Assembly: GCA_900768525.1 (NCBI GenBank)
Contig: CAAGDF010000005.1
Coordinates: 1-20,642, forward strand
Direction: 5' to 3'
Origin: Clostridia bacterium
GTDB taxonomy: Bacteria; Bacillota; Clostridia; Christensenellales; Borkfalkiaceae
DNA: 20,642 bases
This document shows, piece after piece, positions 7,737-14,427 of the stretch (positions within the stretch are counted from its first letter, which is position 1; the number at the start of each line of letters is the position of its first letter). The notes under the pieces were generated by a model. That model was not told where the DNA came from and made no database searches. It saw only the letters and a list, made by a program, of their open reading frames with translations. A program made the translations under genes and the position numbers.

Positions 7737-8861
7737 ATGATAACGATTGTAGAAGTAAACAATAATAACGAGCGGAAGAGATTTCTTGATTTCCCTTACA
7801 CGCTTTACAAAGGGAATCCCTGTTACACTCCCCCGCTTTACAGCGACGAAAAATTGATATTCAGTAAGAAAAACGTTTACTTCGATACATGCGAAAGCGT
7901 ATTTTTCAACGCGTATGACGGCGATAAACACGTAGGCCGTATCCAGGGCATAATTCAGAAAGCATCCAACGCAAAAACAGGCGAAAACCGCGTAAGGTTC
8001 ACGAGGTTTGACGCTATCGACGACGAAAACGTTGCCGCAGCGCTGTTTAATGCGGTAGAAACGTGGGCGGTAAAGCGCGGGTGCGATATTATTTGCGGAC
8101 CGCTCGGCTATTCCGATCTGGAGCGCGAAGGGCTTTTGATAGAAGGGTTTGACGAAACCAATACTTTTGAAGAGCAGTACAATTTCGATTACTACCCCAA
8201 ACTTGTGGAATCGGTAGGACTTAGAAAAGAGGTTGACTGGATCGAATACCGTATTTTTAAACCCAAGGAAAGAAACGAGCGCGTTAAACGCATTAAAGAG
8301 CGCGTGCTTGAAAGATACGGTTTACATATGCCCGAGTGTAAAAATATACACGAATTTATAAATAAGTATAAAGACGGCATTTTCCATGTTTTGGACGAAG
8401 GGTACAAAGATATTTACGGAACCGTGCCTTTTACCGACCGCATGAAAAAGCAGATGATAGATCAGTTTAACCTTATAATTAAACTCGATTACGTCGGCGT
8501 GGTGCTCGATAAAGACGATAACGTGGTTGCATTCGGATTGTGCTTCCCCGCAATAGGCGACGCGCTGAAAGGCAGTAACGGCAAACTTTACCCCGCGACG
8601 CTCGCTAAACTTTTAAAGGTCGTAGCAAACCCCAAACACCTCGATCTCGGACTTATAGCCGTACTTCCGGGTTATAAAAACCTTGGTGTAAACAGTATCG
8701 TTATAGACGGACTAATCGAACTGATGCTTAGAAAAGATATCGAATATTGCGAAACCAATCTTATGTTGGAAGAGAATTATCCCATTCAGGCACAATGGAA
8801 ATATTTCGATTATATTCAGCATAAACGCCGCAGAGCGTATGTAAAGAAAATAGAAAAATAG
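7737..8861 (+). CDS. GNAT-fold acyltransferase-like protein
   Basis: The protein has 374 residues from the ATG at 7737, which is preceded by GGAGAAAGG. An in-frame ATG at 7656 lies upstream of this ribosome binding site and overlaps the -10 box, so it is rejected. The N-terminal pattern FLDFPYTLYKGNPCYTPPL, then FFNAYDGDKHVGRIQGII, matches a widespread family of uncharacterised proteins annotated as GNAT-type N-acetyltransferases: a first GNAT domain with V-G-R-I at about residues 67-70, and a second half with VVAFGLCFP and a long C-terminal helix-strand region containing GLIAVLPGYKNLGVNS. The acyl donor and substrate are unknown. The gene stands alone, with its own promoter and terminator, between two minus-strand units. 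Family membership is recognised from pattern only. Confidence 0.75.
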   Translation: MITIVEVNNNNERKRFLDFPYTLYKGNPCYTPPLYSDEKLIFSKKNVYFDTCESVFFNAYDGDKHVGRIQGIIQKASNAKTGENRVRFTRFDAIDDENVAAALFNAVETWAVKRGCDIICGPLGYSDLEREGLLIEGFDETNTFEEQYNFDYYPKLVESVGLRKEVDWIEYRIFKPKERNERVKRIKERVLERYGLHMPECKNIHEFINKYKDGIFHVLDEGYKDIYGTVPFTDRMKKQMIDQFNLIIKLDYVGVVLDKDDNVVAFGLCFPAIGDALKGSNGKLYPATLAKLLKVVANPKHLDLGLIAVLPGYKNLGVNSIVIDGLIELMLRKDIEYCETNLMLEENYPIQAQWKYFDYIQHKRRRAYVKKIEK

Positions 8862-8870
8862 GCAGAAAAT

Positions 8871-8914
8871 AAGACCGCTTGTTTGTGATTATATCGCATA
8901 ACGGCGGTCTTTTA
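8871..8914. terminator. Bidirectional terminator between the GNAT-like and nitroreductase genes
   Basis: AAGACCGC (8871-8878) pairs perfectly with GCGGTCTT (8904-8911), followed by a T-rich run on the plus strand. An A-rich flank on the left serves the convergent minus-strand gene. The loop is long (25 bases). Confidence 0.7.
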
Positions 8915-8936
8915 TCATACGTTCTTTATCGTTTGG

Positions 8937-9593
8937 TTATAAATCGAATACTTTTTTGTTTGCTCCGATCTCAAAATGATATTTTGCGATGCCGAGATCG
9001 ATTTTTGTACATGCACCGAATTTTGTTTCTGATTCAACCTTATCGCCGATTAAAGTAAAATAAAATTTTTGCTGATTGAGCGCGGTGGGCGCAAGCAGTG
9101 CGGCGGTTACTCCGTTTTTAAACCATTCCGGTGAGTTTGCGCTTATGTTACTTACCGCCTCGGCGGGCTTGCTTTTGTGCTGCTTGCCCTGCGTTTCGCC
9201 GTAGCCGCAGGCGATTACGACGTGCAGTTTTTCCCCTTTTTTAATTGTGTAAGCCGATTTGACTTTTGAATAAGTCAACGCAACCCAGCAAGTGTTAAGT
9301 CCGAGCGTTTGCGTAAACAGCACGAGTTTTTCGCCGAAATAGCCGATTTTTTCGGCGGCGTTTTTATCGCCGACCATAGCGAAATAATTCTTTACGTTAC
9401 TGAATTTGCCGTAGTGCGCCATCAACCCGCCGAACGCTTTTTCTTCGTTTAATGCAAGTTGAATATTCAACCCGCTTTCGGCGTTGAGTTCTTTGATTTT
9501 GTTTTGTAATGCGGCGAGCGTTTCGCCCTCTATTTTTTTATCGAGATATGCGCGTACCGAGTGTCTTACCTTTATTGCATGTGAAATATCCAT
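8937..9593 (-). CDS. Nitroreductase family protein, TM1586 type
   Basis: A predicted FMN-dependent oxidoreductase of the nitroreductase superfamily with 218 residues, the usual length for the TM1586-like branch. RHSVRAY (10-16) is the N-terminal FMN-phosphate binding motif. AHYGKFSNVKNYFAMVG, GYFGEKLVLF and GLNTCWVALTYSK follow in the family order, and ACGYGE with HKSKPAE comes later. The C-terminal half has PEWFKNGVTAALLAPTALNQ and ends in DLGIAKYHFEIGA, as in this branch. GAGG seven bases upstream supports the start. It lies 123 bp downstream of the MocR gene on the same strand and may be cotranscribed. The physiological substrate is not known for this branch. Confidence 0.87.
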   Translation of the reverse strand: MDISHAIKVRHSVRAYLDKKIEGETLAALQNKIKELNAESGLNIQLALNEEKAFGGLMAHYGKFSNVKNYFAMVGDKNAAEKIGYFGEKLVLFTQTLGLNTCWVALTYSKVKSAYTIKKGEKLHVVIACGYGETQGKQHKSKPAEAVSNISANSPEWFKNGVTAALLAPTALNQQKFYFTLIGDKVESETKFGACTKIDLGIAKYHFEIGANKKVFDL

Positions 9594-9612
9594 AAATTTA
9601 CCTCTTTTGGTT

Positions 9613-9726
9613 AAAAAGTCGGTCTATAGCGCGGTTATCGCTATAAATCGTCGTATTTTTGCTTATTTTATAATTTTTAAAAAGCCGGGCTATAAGCCGA
9701 TTATTGCGGTAAACCGCTATTTTTGC
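9613..9726. repeat. Pair of imperfect direct repeats after the MocR gene
   Basis: Copy A (9613-9662) and copy B (9679-9726) both start AAAAAG, share TATA and TTAT, and end ATTTTTGC. By eye about three quarters of positions match with one 2-base gap. The repeat offset is 66 bp. Each copy also contains short palindromes: TATAGCG/CGCTATA in A, GGCTATAAGCC and GCGGTAAACCGC in B. Copy B includes the MocR stop codon (9717-9719). No mobile element boundary is visible. Confidence 0.6.
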
Positions 9727-10805
9727 ATTTCTTTGTATTGCCGCCTTACCTTATTGATATGCCGCTCGAAACTACCGTTATTTAAAATTTCGGCAATGAC
9801 TAATTGCTCGAGCACGGGAACGGGGCAGGAATAAAAACTTGCAAATTTATCGTAGTCGCTTATAAGCCTTGACGGCAGTACGACGTACGCCACCCGTATG
9901 GACGGAAAAATTGTTTTTGAAAAACTGTTTAAATAAATCACGCGGTCGAAATTATCCAGCGAAAAGAGAGTGTCCGATATTTTAGACGTAAGAGAAAACT
10001 CGGACGCGTAATCGTCCTCTATTACGAACCCGCCGCGCTTTTCGGCGAAATCGATGTATTCTCTCTTTTTGGATATATCTATCGTAACGCCCGTCGGAAA
10101 ACTTTGAAACGGCGTGATATGCAGCACGCTCGCCCGACTTGCGATTAAAGCGTCGGACGGAATTCCGTTATCGGCAAGCGTTAAACTCTCAAATTTTATA
10201 TTTCGCGAAGAATATACCTTTTTTATCTTGTCGTAACAAGGATTTTCTATGGCGAAAACCCTACCCTTTAATATTTCGGCGAGCGTTCCGTACAGATATT
10301 CCGCCCCCGCGCCTATAACTATCTGACGTGCGTCGACATTGATTCCGCGGTTTCTGAACAGATAATCGGCTATGGCTTGGCGTAATTCAAAGATCCCCGC
10401 GTTGGGCGATTTTTCGGTAAGATTTTTACAGCCGAGTATTTTTCGCACGGCAGTCGCATAAGCCGTAAGCGGAAAATAAAACTTATTTTGTGCGTCATGC
10501 CCGCAAAACGCATTTTTTTGTGCTTGAATTTGCGAACCTGCAGCCGATAACCGCGTGTTTTCCTCGCTGTCTGCCCGTGTTTTGCCGTAAAGGTCGTCGC
10601 GATAGCAAACGAAATATCCGCTGCGCTGTTTGGCTTTAACGTACCCTTCGCAAATAAGCAAGTCTAACGCCTGCTCCACGGTTATAACGCTGACCGAAAG
10701 ATTATCCGCAATACTGCGCTTCGACGGAAGTTTTGCCCCGAATGCGAATTTGTGCCCGACAATCTCGTTTTTAATTTTTTCGTAAACGTAAACGTATTTT
10801 TTCAT
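9717..10805 (-). CDS. MocR/GntR-family regulator, C-terminally short
   Basis: MocR proteins join a GntR winged helix to an aminotransferase-like domain that binds pyridoxal phosphate, and many control vitamin B6 or amino-acid genes. Residues 1-68 are the winged helix (LPSKRSIADNLSVSVITVEQ, then the wing around GYVKAKQRSGYF). From about 105 the aminotransferase fold follows: GIFELRQAIADYLF, GAGAEYLY, EDDYASEF (263-270) and SFSKTIFPSIR (294-304), with K297 the expected PLP lysine. The protein stops at 362 residues right after HINKVRRQYKEMQK, where usual family members of about 450-490 residues continue with a small C-terminal domain carrying the carboxylate-binding Arg. So about 90-110 residues are missing. 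No Shine-Dalgarno sequence precedes the ATG. It is divergent from an ECF S-component gene. Confidence 0.87.
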   Translation of the reverse strand: MKKYVYVYEKIKNEIVGHKFAFGAKLPSKRSIADNLSVSVITVEQALDLLICEGYVKAKQRSGYFVCYRDDLYGKTRADSEENTRLSAAGSQIQAQKNAFCGHDAQNKFYFPLTAYATAVRKILGCKNLTEKSPNAGIFELRQAIADYLFRNRGINVDARQIVIGAGAEYLYGTLAEILKGRVFAIENPCYDKIKKVYSSRNIKFESLTLADNGIPSDALIASRASVLHITPFQSFPTGVTIDISKKREYIDFAEKRGGFVIEDDYASEFSLTSKISDTLFSLDNFDRVIYLNSFSKTIFPSIRVAYVVLPSRLISDYDKFASFYSCPVPVLEQLVIAEILNNGSFERHINKVRRQYKEMQK

Positions 10806-10846
10806 ATTATCTGGTATTAAAAAAAATAATCGTATTGGCTATTTTA

Positions 10847-10875
10847 TTATTATCAAAAGTATGATAACATATAAT
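10847..10875 (+). promoter_or_regulatory. Promoter of the ECF S-component gene
   Basis: A perfect TATAAT (10870-10875) is preceded at 17 bp by the weak -35 TTATTA (10847-10852). A good -10 with a poor -35 fits an activator-dependent promoter. Confidence 0.5.
10850..10867. promoter_or_regulatory. Candidate operator in the MocR/ECF divergent promoter region
   Basis: TTATCA (10850-10855) and TGATAA (10862-10867) form an inverted repeat with a six-base spacer. It lies just upstream of the plus-strand -10 box and overlaps the likely minus-strand -35 (TTGATA, complement of 10851-10856), which is 16 bp from TACGAT. A regulator bound here could act on both promoters. Confidence 0.45.
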
Positions 10876-10909
10876 AAAAATCAGGTCAAGCAAAAAAGGA
10901 AAGATAAAA

Positions 10910-11467
10910 ATGCGTTTTACAACAAAAAAGATATGTTTTACGGCGGTATTTCTTGCGCTTAATGTAATTTTCAGTTCGAGCATATTCAGTATACCCGTGC
11001 CGGGTGGGCATTTATACATTAACGATATAATAATTTGCACGGCTGCGCTCGTGTTGGATCCGTTATCGGCATTCATAGTCGGCGGCGGCGGCTCGTTTTT
11101 GGGCGATTTCTTCTTTTACCCCACGCCGATGTTCGTGTCGCTCGTAACTCACGGTTTGCAAGCGGTTGCAATCTCGCTTATTGCGGGTGCGGGCAAAAAC
11201 GAAAAGCCCGTTTTATGGCGTGCGATCGTCGCCCTTTTGGTCGGCGTAATCATTATGGTATCCGGTTACACGATCGGCAGAGCGTTTATCTATTCCACAC
11301 CGGAAACGGCAATGTTAAAACTACCCTTCCAATGTCTGCAGGCGTTTACGGGCGCAATCGTTGCGGCGATACTGGTGTTTGCAACGCCGCTTGTTAAACT
11401 TATCGCACCCAAAGAAAAACAGAATTCGCAAAACAAAGAACAAAGCAAACAAGAAACCAACGAATAA
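10910..11467 (+). CDS. ECF-transporter substrate-binding (S) component
   Basis: S components are small membrane proteins that bind a vitamin or other micronutrient and share an ATPase/transmembrane module (EcfA, EcfA', EcfT). The 185-residue protein has about five or six hydrophobic segments. Early residues KICFTAVFLALNVIF, then VPGGHLYINDIIICTAAL, then GGGGSFLGDFFF are typical of vitamin S components. The tail from about 165 is hydrophilic and rich in K, Q, N and E. AAGGA (10896-10900) supports the start. No EcfA or EcfT gene lies nearby, so a shared module elsewhere is expected. The divergent MocR regulator suggests a vitamin B6 substrate, since MocR proteins bind PLP, but this is inference from neighbourhood only. 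Confidence 0.82.
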   Translation: MRFTTKKICFTAVFLALNVIFSSSIFSIPVPGGHLYINDIIICTAALVLDPLSAFIVGGGGSFLGDFFFYPTPMFVSLVTHGLQAVAISLIAGAGKNEKPVLWRAIVALLVGVIIMVSGYTIGRAFIYSTPETAMLKLPFQCLQAFTGAIVAAILVFATPLVKLIAPKEKQNSQNKEQSKQETNE

Positions 11468-11496
11468 ACGATATATAAAGCAAAAAAAGTTAAAAT

Positions 11497-11530
11497 AAAA
11501 CGGCGGGTTAAAAATCCGTCGTTTTCTATA
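11497..11530. terminator. Bidirectional terminator shared by the ECF gene and the M50 operon
   Basis: AAAACGGCGG (11497-11506) pairs with CCGTCGTTTT (11516-11525) with one G-T wobble and a nine-base loop. T-runs flank it on both strands between convergent genes. Confidence 0.82.
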
Positions 11531-11555
11531 TATGCGTTGTAACTTAAACGGTACG

Positions 11556-12575
11556 TCAGCCGTTTAATGCGTTTTCGGAATTAACGGTAAACGGCAATTC
11601 TTTTTCGATAAGTTTTCGGTAACTGCCCTGCAAAATATCTGCCCACTTTTCGTCGCCGAGATATTTTCTGAAAGTGATATGCGCGCGCAGCACTCGAACG
11701 CCGAGTTGGTCGTTTGCAAAGAAGTCTTCGGCAAGCGTTTTGTATTCCTCGATCAGATTATTTTCCGTGCAAGCCTTAAAAACAAGTTCGGGGAAGATAA
11801 GCGCGTATTCCTGATCGGTCAGCGCGTTAAGGTCGGTGATAGCGTCAAGCACCTTTAACGCCGCCTCTTTCCCTTCTCCGATTGCTGTGAATAAATAGTG
11901 GTAATACAGGGCTATAGGTTGATTATCGTGCTTTATTAGTTCAGGCTCGGTTGGAATTTTTCCCTCCGCGATCTCAAGTTCTATATTAGAAATCTCGGCA
12001 AGAACCTTTACATAAGACGACTGCGGAAACGCTACGTTGCCGTCGGCCGATTTATCGGAAGAAAGTGCGTTTACCGCGAAAATATAGAAATTTGCGGCTT
12101 GCCCCGCCGTGAACAAACAATACGGAATTGCGCTTTTTGTTGCGATCGATAAAAGAATACCTGCCAGCACGCCGATAATAAAGAAAACAAGCGAATAAAT
12201 AAGCCCGTTTAAGGCAACGCCGCGGAGCTGCTTTTCGGTAATTTTTTCGGTGGGAACAAACCTTGCCTCGCCTGCGTCTTTTTTAAAAAACGTGAAACCT
12301 TTCAGCGTTTTCGTTATATAGTCTACGGAAACTATGCCGAGGTTTAAGTAAATTATTCTCATTTTGCAGCGTTTTGCCGCAACGATATGCCCGAGTTCGT
12401 GAATGAGTATGCCGCAAACGTAGTTTAAAGCAAACCCTAAAACGCACAAAATCAGCGCGAGCACGACCGAATATTCATACAGCAAAACGCCGATAATACA
12501 CACGGCAGCCGCGAGTATACAGGAGAAAATAACGGGCAATAGGTCGATTATCGAACTTTTTCTTTTTTTATCCAT
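11556..12575 (-). CDS. M50 (site-2-protease-like) membrane metalloprotease
   Basis: M50 proteases cut substrates inside the membrane using zinc. HELGH (59-63) lies in a hydrophobic stretch after two N-terminal membrane segments (about 10-32 and 36-56). DG at 178-179, in the segment following NALSSDK, is the likely third zinc ligand (D178). More membrane segments occur at about 120-145 and 150-170. The C-terminal 150 residues are soluble and mostly helical, without a recognised domain. PDZ and CBS domains, common in other M50 groups, were not seen. AAGGA seven bases upstream supports the start, nine bases after the ppx stop, so it is the last gene of the yabP-yabQ-divIC-ppx operon. Its substrate is unknown. 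Location with sporulation genes invites comparison with SpoIVFB. Confidence 0.83.
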   Translation of the reverse strand: MDKKRKSSIIDLLPVIFSCILAAAVCIIGVLLYEYSVVLALILCVLGFALNYVCGILIHELGHIVAAKRCKMRIIYLNLGIVSVDYITKTLKGFTFFKKDAGEARFVPTEKITEKQLRGVALNGLIYSLVFFIIGVLAGILLSIATKSAIPYCLFTAGQAANFYIFAVNALSSDKSADGNVAFPQSSYVKVLAEISNIELEIAEGKIPTEPELIKHDNQPIALYYHYLFTAIGEGKEAALKVLDAITDLNALTDQEYALIFPELVFKACTENNLIEEYKTLAEDFFANDQLGVRVLRAHITFRKYLGDEKWADILQGSYRKLIEKELPFTVNSENALNG

Positions 12576-12584
12576 AGTTTTTCC

Positions 12585-13451
12585 TTAAAAATCGCGCTTG
12601 ACTTTGAACGCGAGATAGCCCTCTAAATTATCGTTTTCGCTTACAACCCCGCTGTCCTTTTTTAAATAGTTCATAATCGCTGAAATCAGCGCCGAGCCTG
12701 AGTGAATTATATCGGCACGCTTTTTTTGAACGTGATATCTTTCAACTATTTCCTGCGGGGTAAGGCTGAAGAGTTCGCGCATGATTTCTTCAAGTTTTTC
12801 GGCATAAATAATGCGACCGTGATTTTTTTCGCGGTCGTATTTTTCGTCGCCGTAAAGCATAAACGCAAGCGAAGTTGCCGTGCCGCCTATAAGATAAAGC
12901 GTTCCGCTATTCGGCACTGCGCCGTATTCTTTGATTTTATCGCTTATCAAAGCCGACGATCGTTCGTAATTTTTGCCGCAAGCGTCGGTCAACGTCACCG
13001 CGCCGAGCGCAAGCGAATATTTGTAAACTATTTTGCCGTTTAACCTTACCGCAATTTCGGACGACGCGCCGCCGACGTCTAAAACGATGCCGTCGGAACT
13101 ACCGAGCGCACCGATAATTCCAAGCTCGCTCTCTTCATCTCCGCTTACAACGTCGATTGTAACGCCGAATTTTTCTTTGACGAGCGCGACGAATTCGCCG
13201 CCGTTTTTGCTGTTTCTTACAGCCGCAGTCGCAAACGCAAAAATTTTTGCATTGTATTCTTTTGCTATGGAAAATAAGTGCGAAAGCCCGTCCAAAGTGC
13301 GGTTAATCGACTTATAGCATAACATTCCGTTTTGAATATCCTTGGAGAGCTGCGTTGTTACGGTTTCGCGGTAAAGCACTTTTTCTTCATGCGAAACGCG
13401 GATACGAACCGAGTTGCTACCGATATCTATAACGGCGACCGTATCAGTCAT
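12585..13451 (-). CDS. ppx: Ppx/GppA-type phosphatase (short form)
   Basis: Proteins of this family hydrolyse inorganic polyphosphate or the pentaphosphate alarmone pppGpp. VIDIGSNSVR (7-16) is the first phosphate-binding loop of the ASKHA fold. FATAAVRNS follows, then SGDEESELG (the catalytic-region motif, usually S-G-x-E-E) and VLDVGGASSE, the second phosphate loop. At 288 residues it is the short form with only the two ASKHA lobes and lacks the C-terminal HD-like domain of long Ppx. The ATG overlaps the divIC stop by eight bases (divIC ends in the TGA of ATGACTGA), with only a weak ribosome binding site, so translation is probably coupled to divIC. The actual substrate (polyphosphate or pppGpp) cannot be told. 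Confidence 0.9.
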   Translation of the reverse strand: MTDTVAVIDIGSNSVRIRVSHEEKVLYRETVTTQLSKDIQNGMLCYKSINRTLDGLSHLFSIAKEYNAKIFAFATAAVRNSKNGGEFVALVKEKFGVTIDVVSGDEESELGIIGALGSSDGIVLDVGGASSEIAVRLNGKIVYKYSLALGAVTLTDACGKNYERSSALISDKIKEYGAVPNSGTLYLIGGTATSLAFMLYGDEKYDREKNHGRIIYAEKLEEIMRELFSLTPQEIVERYHVQKKRADIIHSGSALISAIMNYLKKDSGVVSENDNLEGYLAFKVKRDF

Positions 13452-13716
13452 TTGATTTGTCGTCGCCGAAAACGTACTTGAGTTCGCGAGCGCGTTCCTC
13501 TATTTTCCATTCGCTGAGCCAGATATCGATTCCGTCGGTCAGATCCTTTTGTTCGTCTTCAAGCTGAGCGATTTGCTTGTCGAGTTGTTCTATTTTTGCC
13601 TTTTTTCCGGAAATGTTTACCATTTGATATATCATGACCGCTAAAAGAATGAACAGTAACAATACCATTGCAGCCGTGCTTGCGGCGACTATTTTTCTTT
13701 TTTTCTCGGGTGTCAT
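13444..13716 (-). CDS. divIC: DivIC/FtsB-type septum formation initiator
   Basis: DivIC is a single-pass membrane protein of the divisome that works with FtsL and DivIB to start septal wall synthesis. The 90-residue protein has a short positive N-terminus (MTPEKKRK), one membrane segment at about 11-31, a coiled coil at about 36-60 (KKAKIEQLDKQIAQLEDEQK), and a C-terminal end with ARELKYVFG, as in the family (usually A-R-E-x-L-x-x-V/G). The frame has a stop codon directly before the ATG, so the start is fixed. GGAG lies about 11 bases upstream. Gene order yabP-yabQ-divIC is the conserved Firmicute arrangement. Its first 158 bases overlap yabQ in another frame. Confidence 0.9.
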   Translation of the reverse strand: MTPEKKRKIVAASTAAMVLLLFILLAVMIYQMVNISGKKAKIEQLDKQIAQLEDEQKDLTDGIDIWLSEWKIEERARELKYVFGDDKSND

Positions 13717-14056
13717 TTATGCGTTTTCTCCACTTAGTGAGATTTTTTATGCAAATATTATATATCTTTTCCGCAAATTTTGCAATAACTTTGGCAATAG
13801 TTTTTTTATACACGATAAATCCGATAAAAAAACACAAGACCATATAAAACCTGAGATCGGGAAAACCGCATAAAAACTTGATTATGACAAACCCCGCGGC
13901 AAGCAAAAAACCGCGGATACCCGAAAAAATAATCTTCGGTACAACGCTTTTAAAAACGCTTTGGCACTCGAACAAAAAAGTTATAAGTCCGCACAAATAC
14001 CCCGCCGCGACCGATATCAGGGCATAATAGAATTGTCCGTCGGCTTCGAATCTCAT
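13559..14056 (-). CDS. yabQ: Sporulation protein YabQ (long overlap with divIC)
   Basis: YabQ is a membrane protein needed for spore cortex formation in Bacillus, made in the mother cell. The 165-residue frame begins MRFEADGQFYYALISVAAGY and has three hydrophobic segments at about 9-29, 43-63 and 69-85, followed by a basic amphipathic stretch, as in YabQ. Its ATG overlaps the yabP stop codon by four bases (ATGA), typical of a coupled pair. From residue 114 the reading frame lies inside divIC in a different frame. The last 52 residues (rich in R, K, N, G and S) look unlike a conserved domain. Either this is a true long overlap, or a frameshift has removed the original end. Identification rests on gene order, size and topology, so the family call is firmer than the C-terminus. 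Confidence 0.78.
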   Translation of the reverse strand: MRFEADGQFYYALISVAAGYLCGLITFLFECQSVFKSVVPKIIFSGIRGFLLAAGFVIIKFLCGFPDLRFYMVLCFFIGFIVYKKTIAKVIAKFAEKIYNICIKNLTKWRKRINDTREKKKNSRRKHGCNGIVTVHSFSGHDISNGKHFRKKGKNRTTRQANRSA

Positions 14057-14313
14057 TTTATAAGTTTCTTTAACAGTGTAGATTTTTCGCCCGCGTAACG
14101 GACTTCGTTCACCGTTCCGTCAATCAATAGCGTTGCGTTTTGCTTGGAAAACCCCGCCATTTTCAGCGAATTCCCCAAAATTATCACTCTTTTACCGCCG
14201 ATCAGCGTAAAAACTATGCGTTCGCTTGTAACTCCGTCCACCTCGCTTACGCCCGAAACGCAAGTTTTTTTGCGGTCGGTAATAGTCAGAACGTGCGCGC
14301 TTTTATCGTCCAT
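14053..14313 (-). CDS. yabP: Sporulation protein YabP
   Basis: YabP belongs to the YabP/YqfC family of small sporulation proteins, required for spore coat or cortex assembly in Bacillus and made in the mother cell. The 86-residue protein matches the family pattern: an N-terminal region ending in TITDRKKTCVSGVSEVDGVTSE, the hydrophobic strand IVFTLIGGKRVIILGNSLKM, and the C-terminal LLIDGTVNEVRYAGEK. GAGG (complement of 14322-14325) lies eight bases before the ATG. It is the first gene of the five-gene minus-strand operon. The upstream sequence resembles a sigma-E promoter, which would agree with its role. Confidence 0.87.
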   Translation of the reverse strand: MDDKSAHVLTITDRKKTCVSGVSEVDGVTSERIVFTLIGGKRVIILGNSLKMAGFSKQNATLLIDGTVNEVRYAGEKSTLLKKLIK

Positions 14314-14330
14314 AATATTAACCTCATATT

Positions 14331-14360
14331 ATTTTATGCAGATCATCATGGTAATTATCA
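14331..14360 (-). promoter_or_regulatory. Candidate sigma-E promoter of the yabP operon
   Basis: On the minus strand CATAAAAT (complement of 14331-14338) differs by one base from the sigma-E -10 CATACAHT. At 14 bp spacing it is preceded by GATAATT (complement of 14353-14359), a loose match to the -35 KMATATT. No sigma-A promoter was seen in the same interval. Confidence 0.42.
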
Positions 14361-14371
14361 TAGTTTTCCAT

Positions 14372-14403
14372 AAAAAAACGGCAAGCAAATAAAACTGCTT
14401 GCC
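14372..14403 (-). terminator. Rho-independent terminator of the metallophosphoesterase/PTS-IIC operon
   Basis: GGCAAGCA (14380-14387) pairs perfectly with TGCTTGCC (14396-14403). On the minus strand the hairpin is followed by seven T (14372-14378 as A on the plus strand). Confidence 0.9.
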
Positions 14404-14427
14404 TGAAATATTTGTTTAAACGATTTA

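Noticed and set aside
9484..9834. Plus-strand 116-codon open frame across the nitroreductase-MocR gap
   Set aside because: It is antisense to two real genes and its only unusual content is the direct repeat, reported separately.
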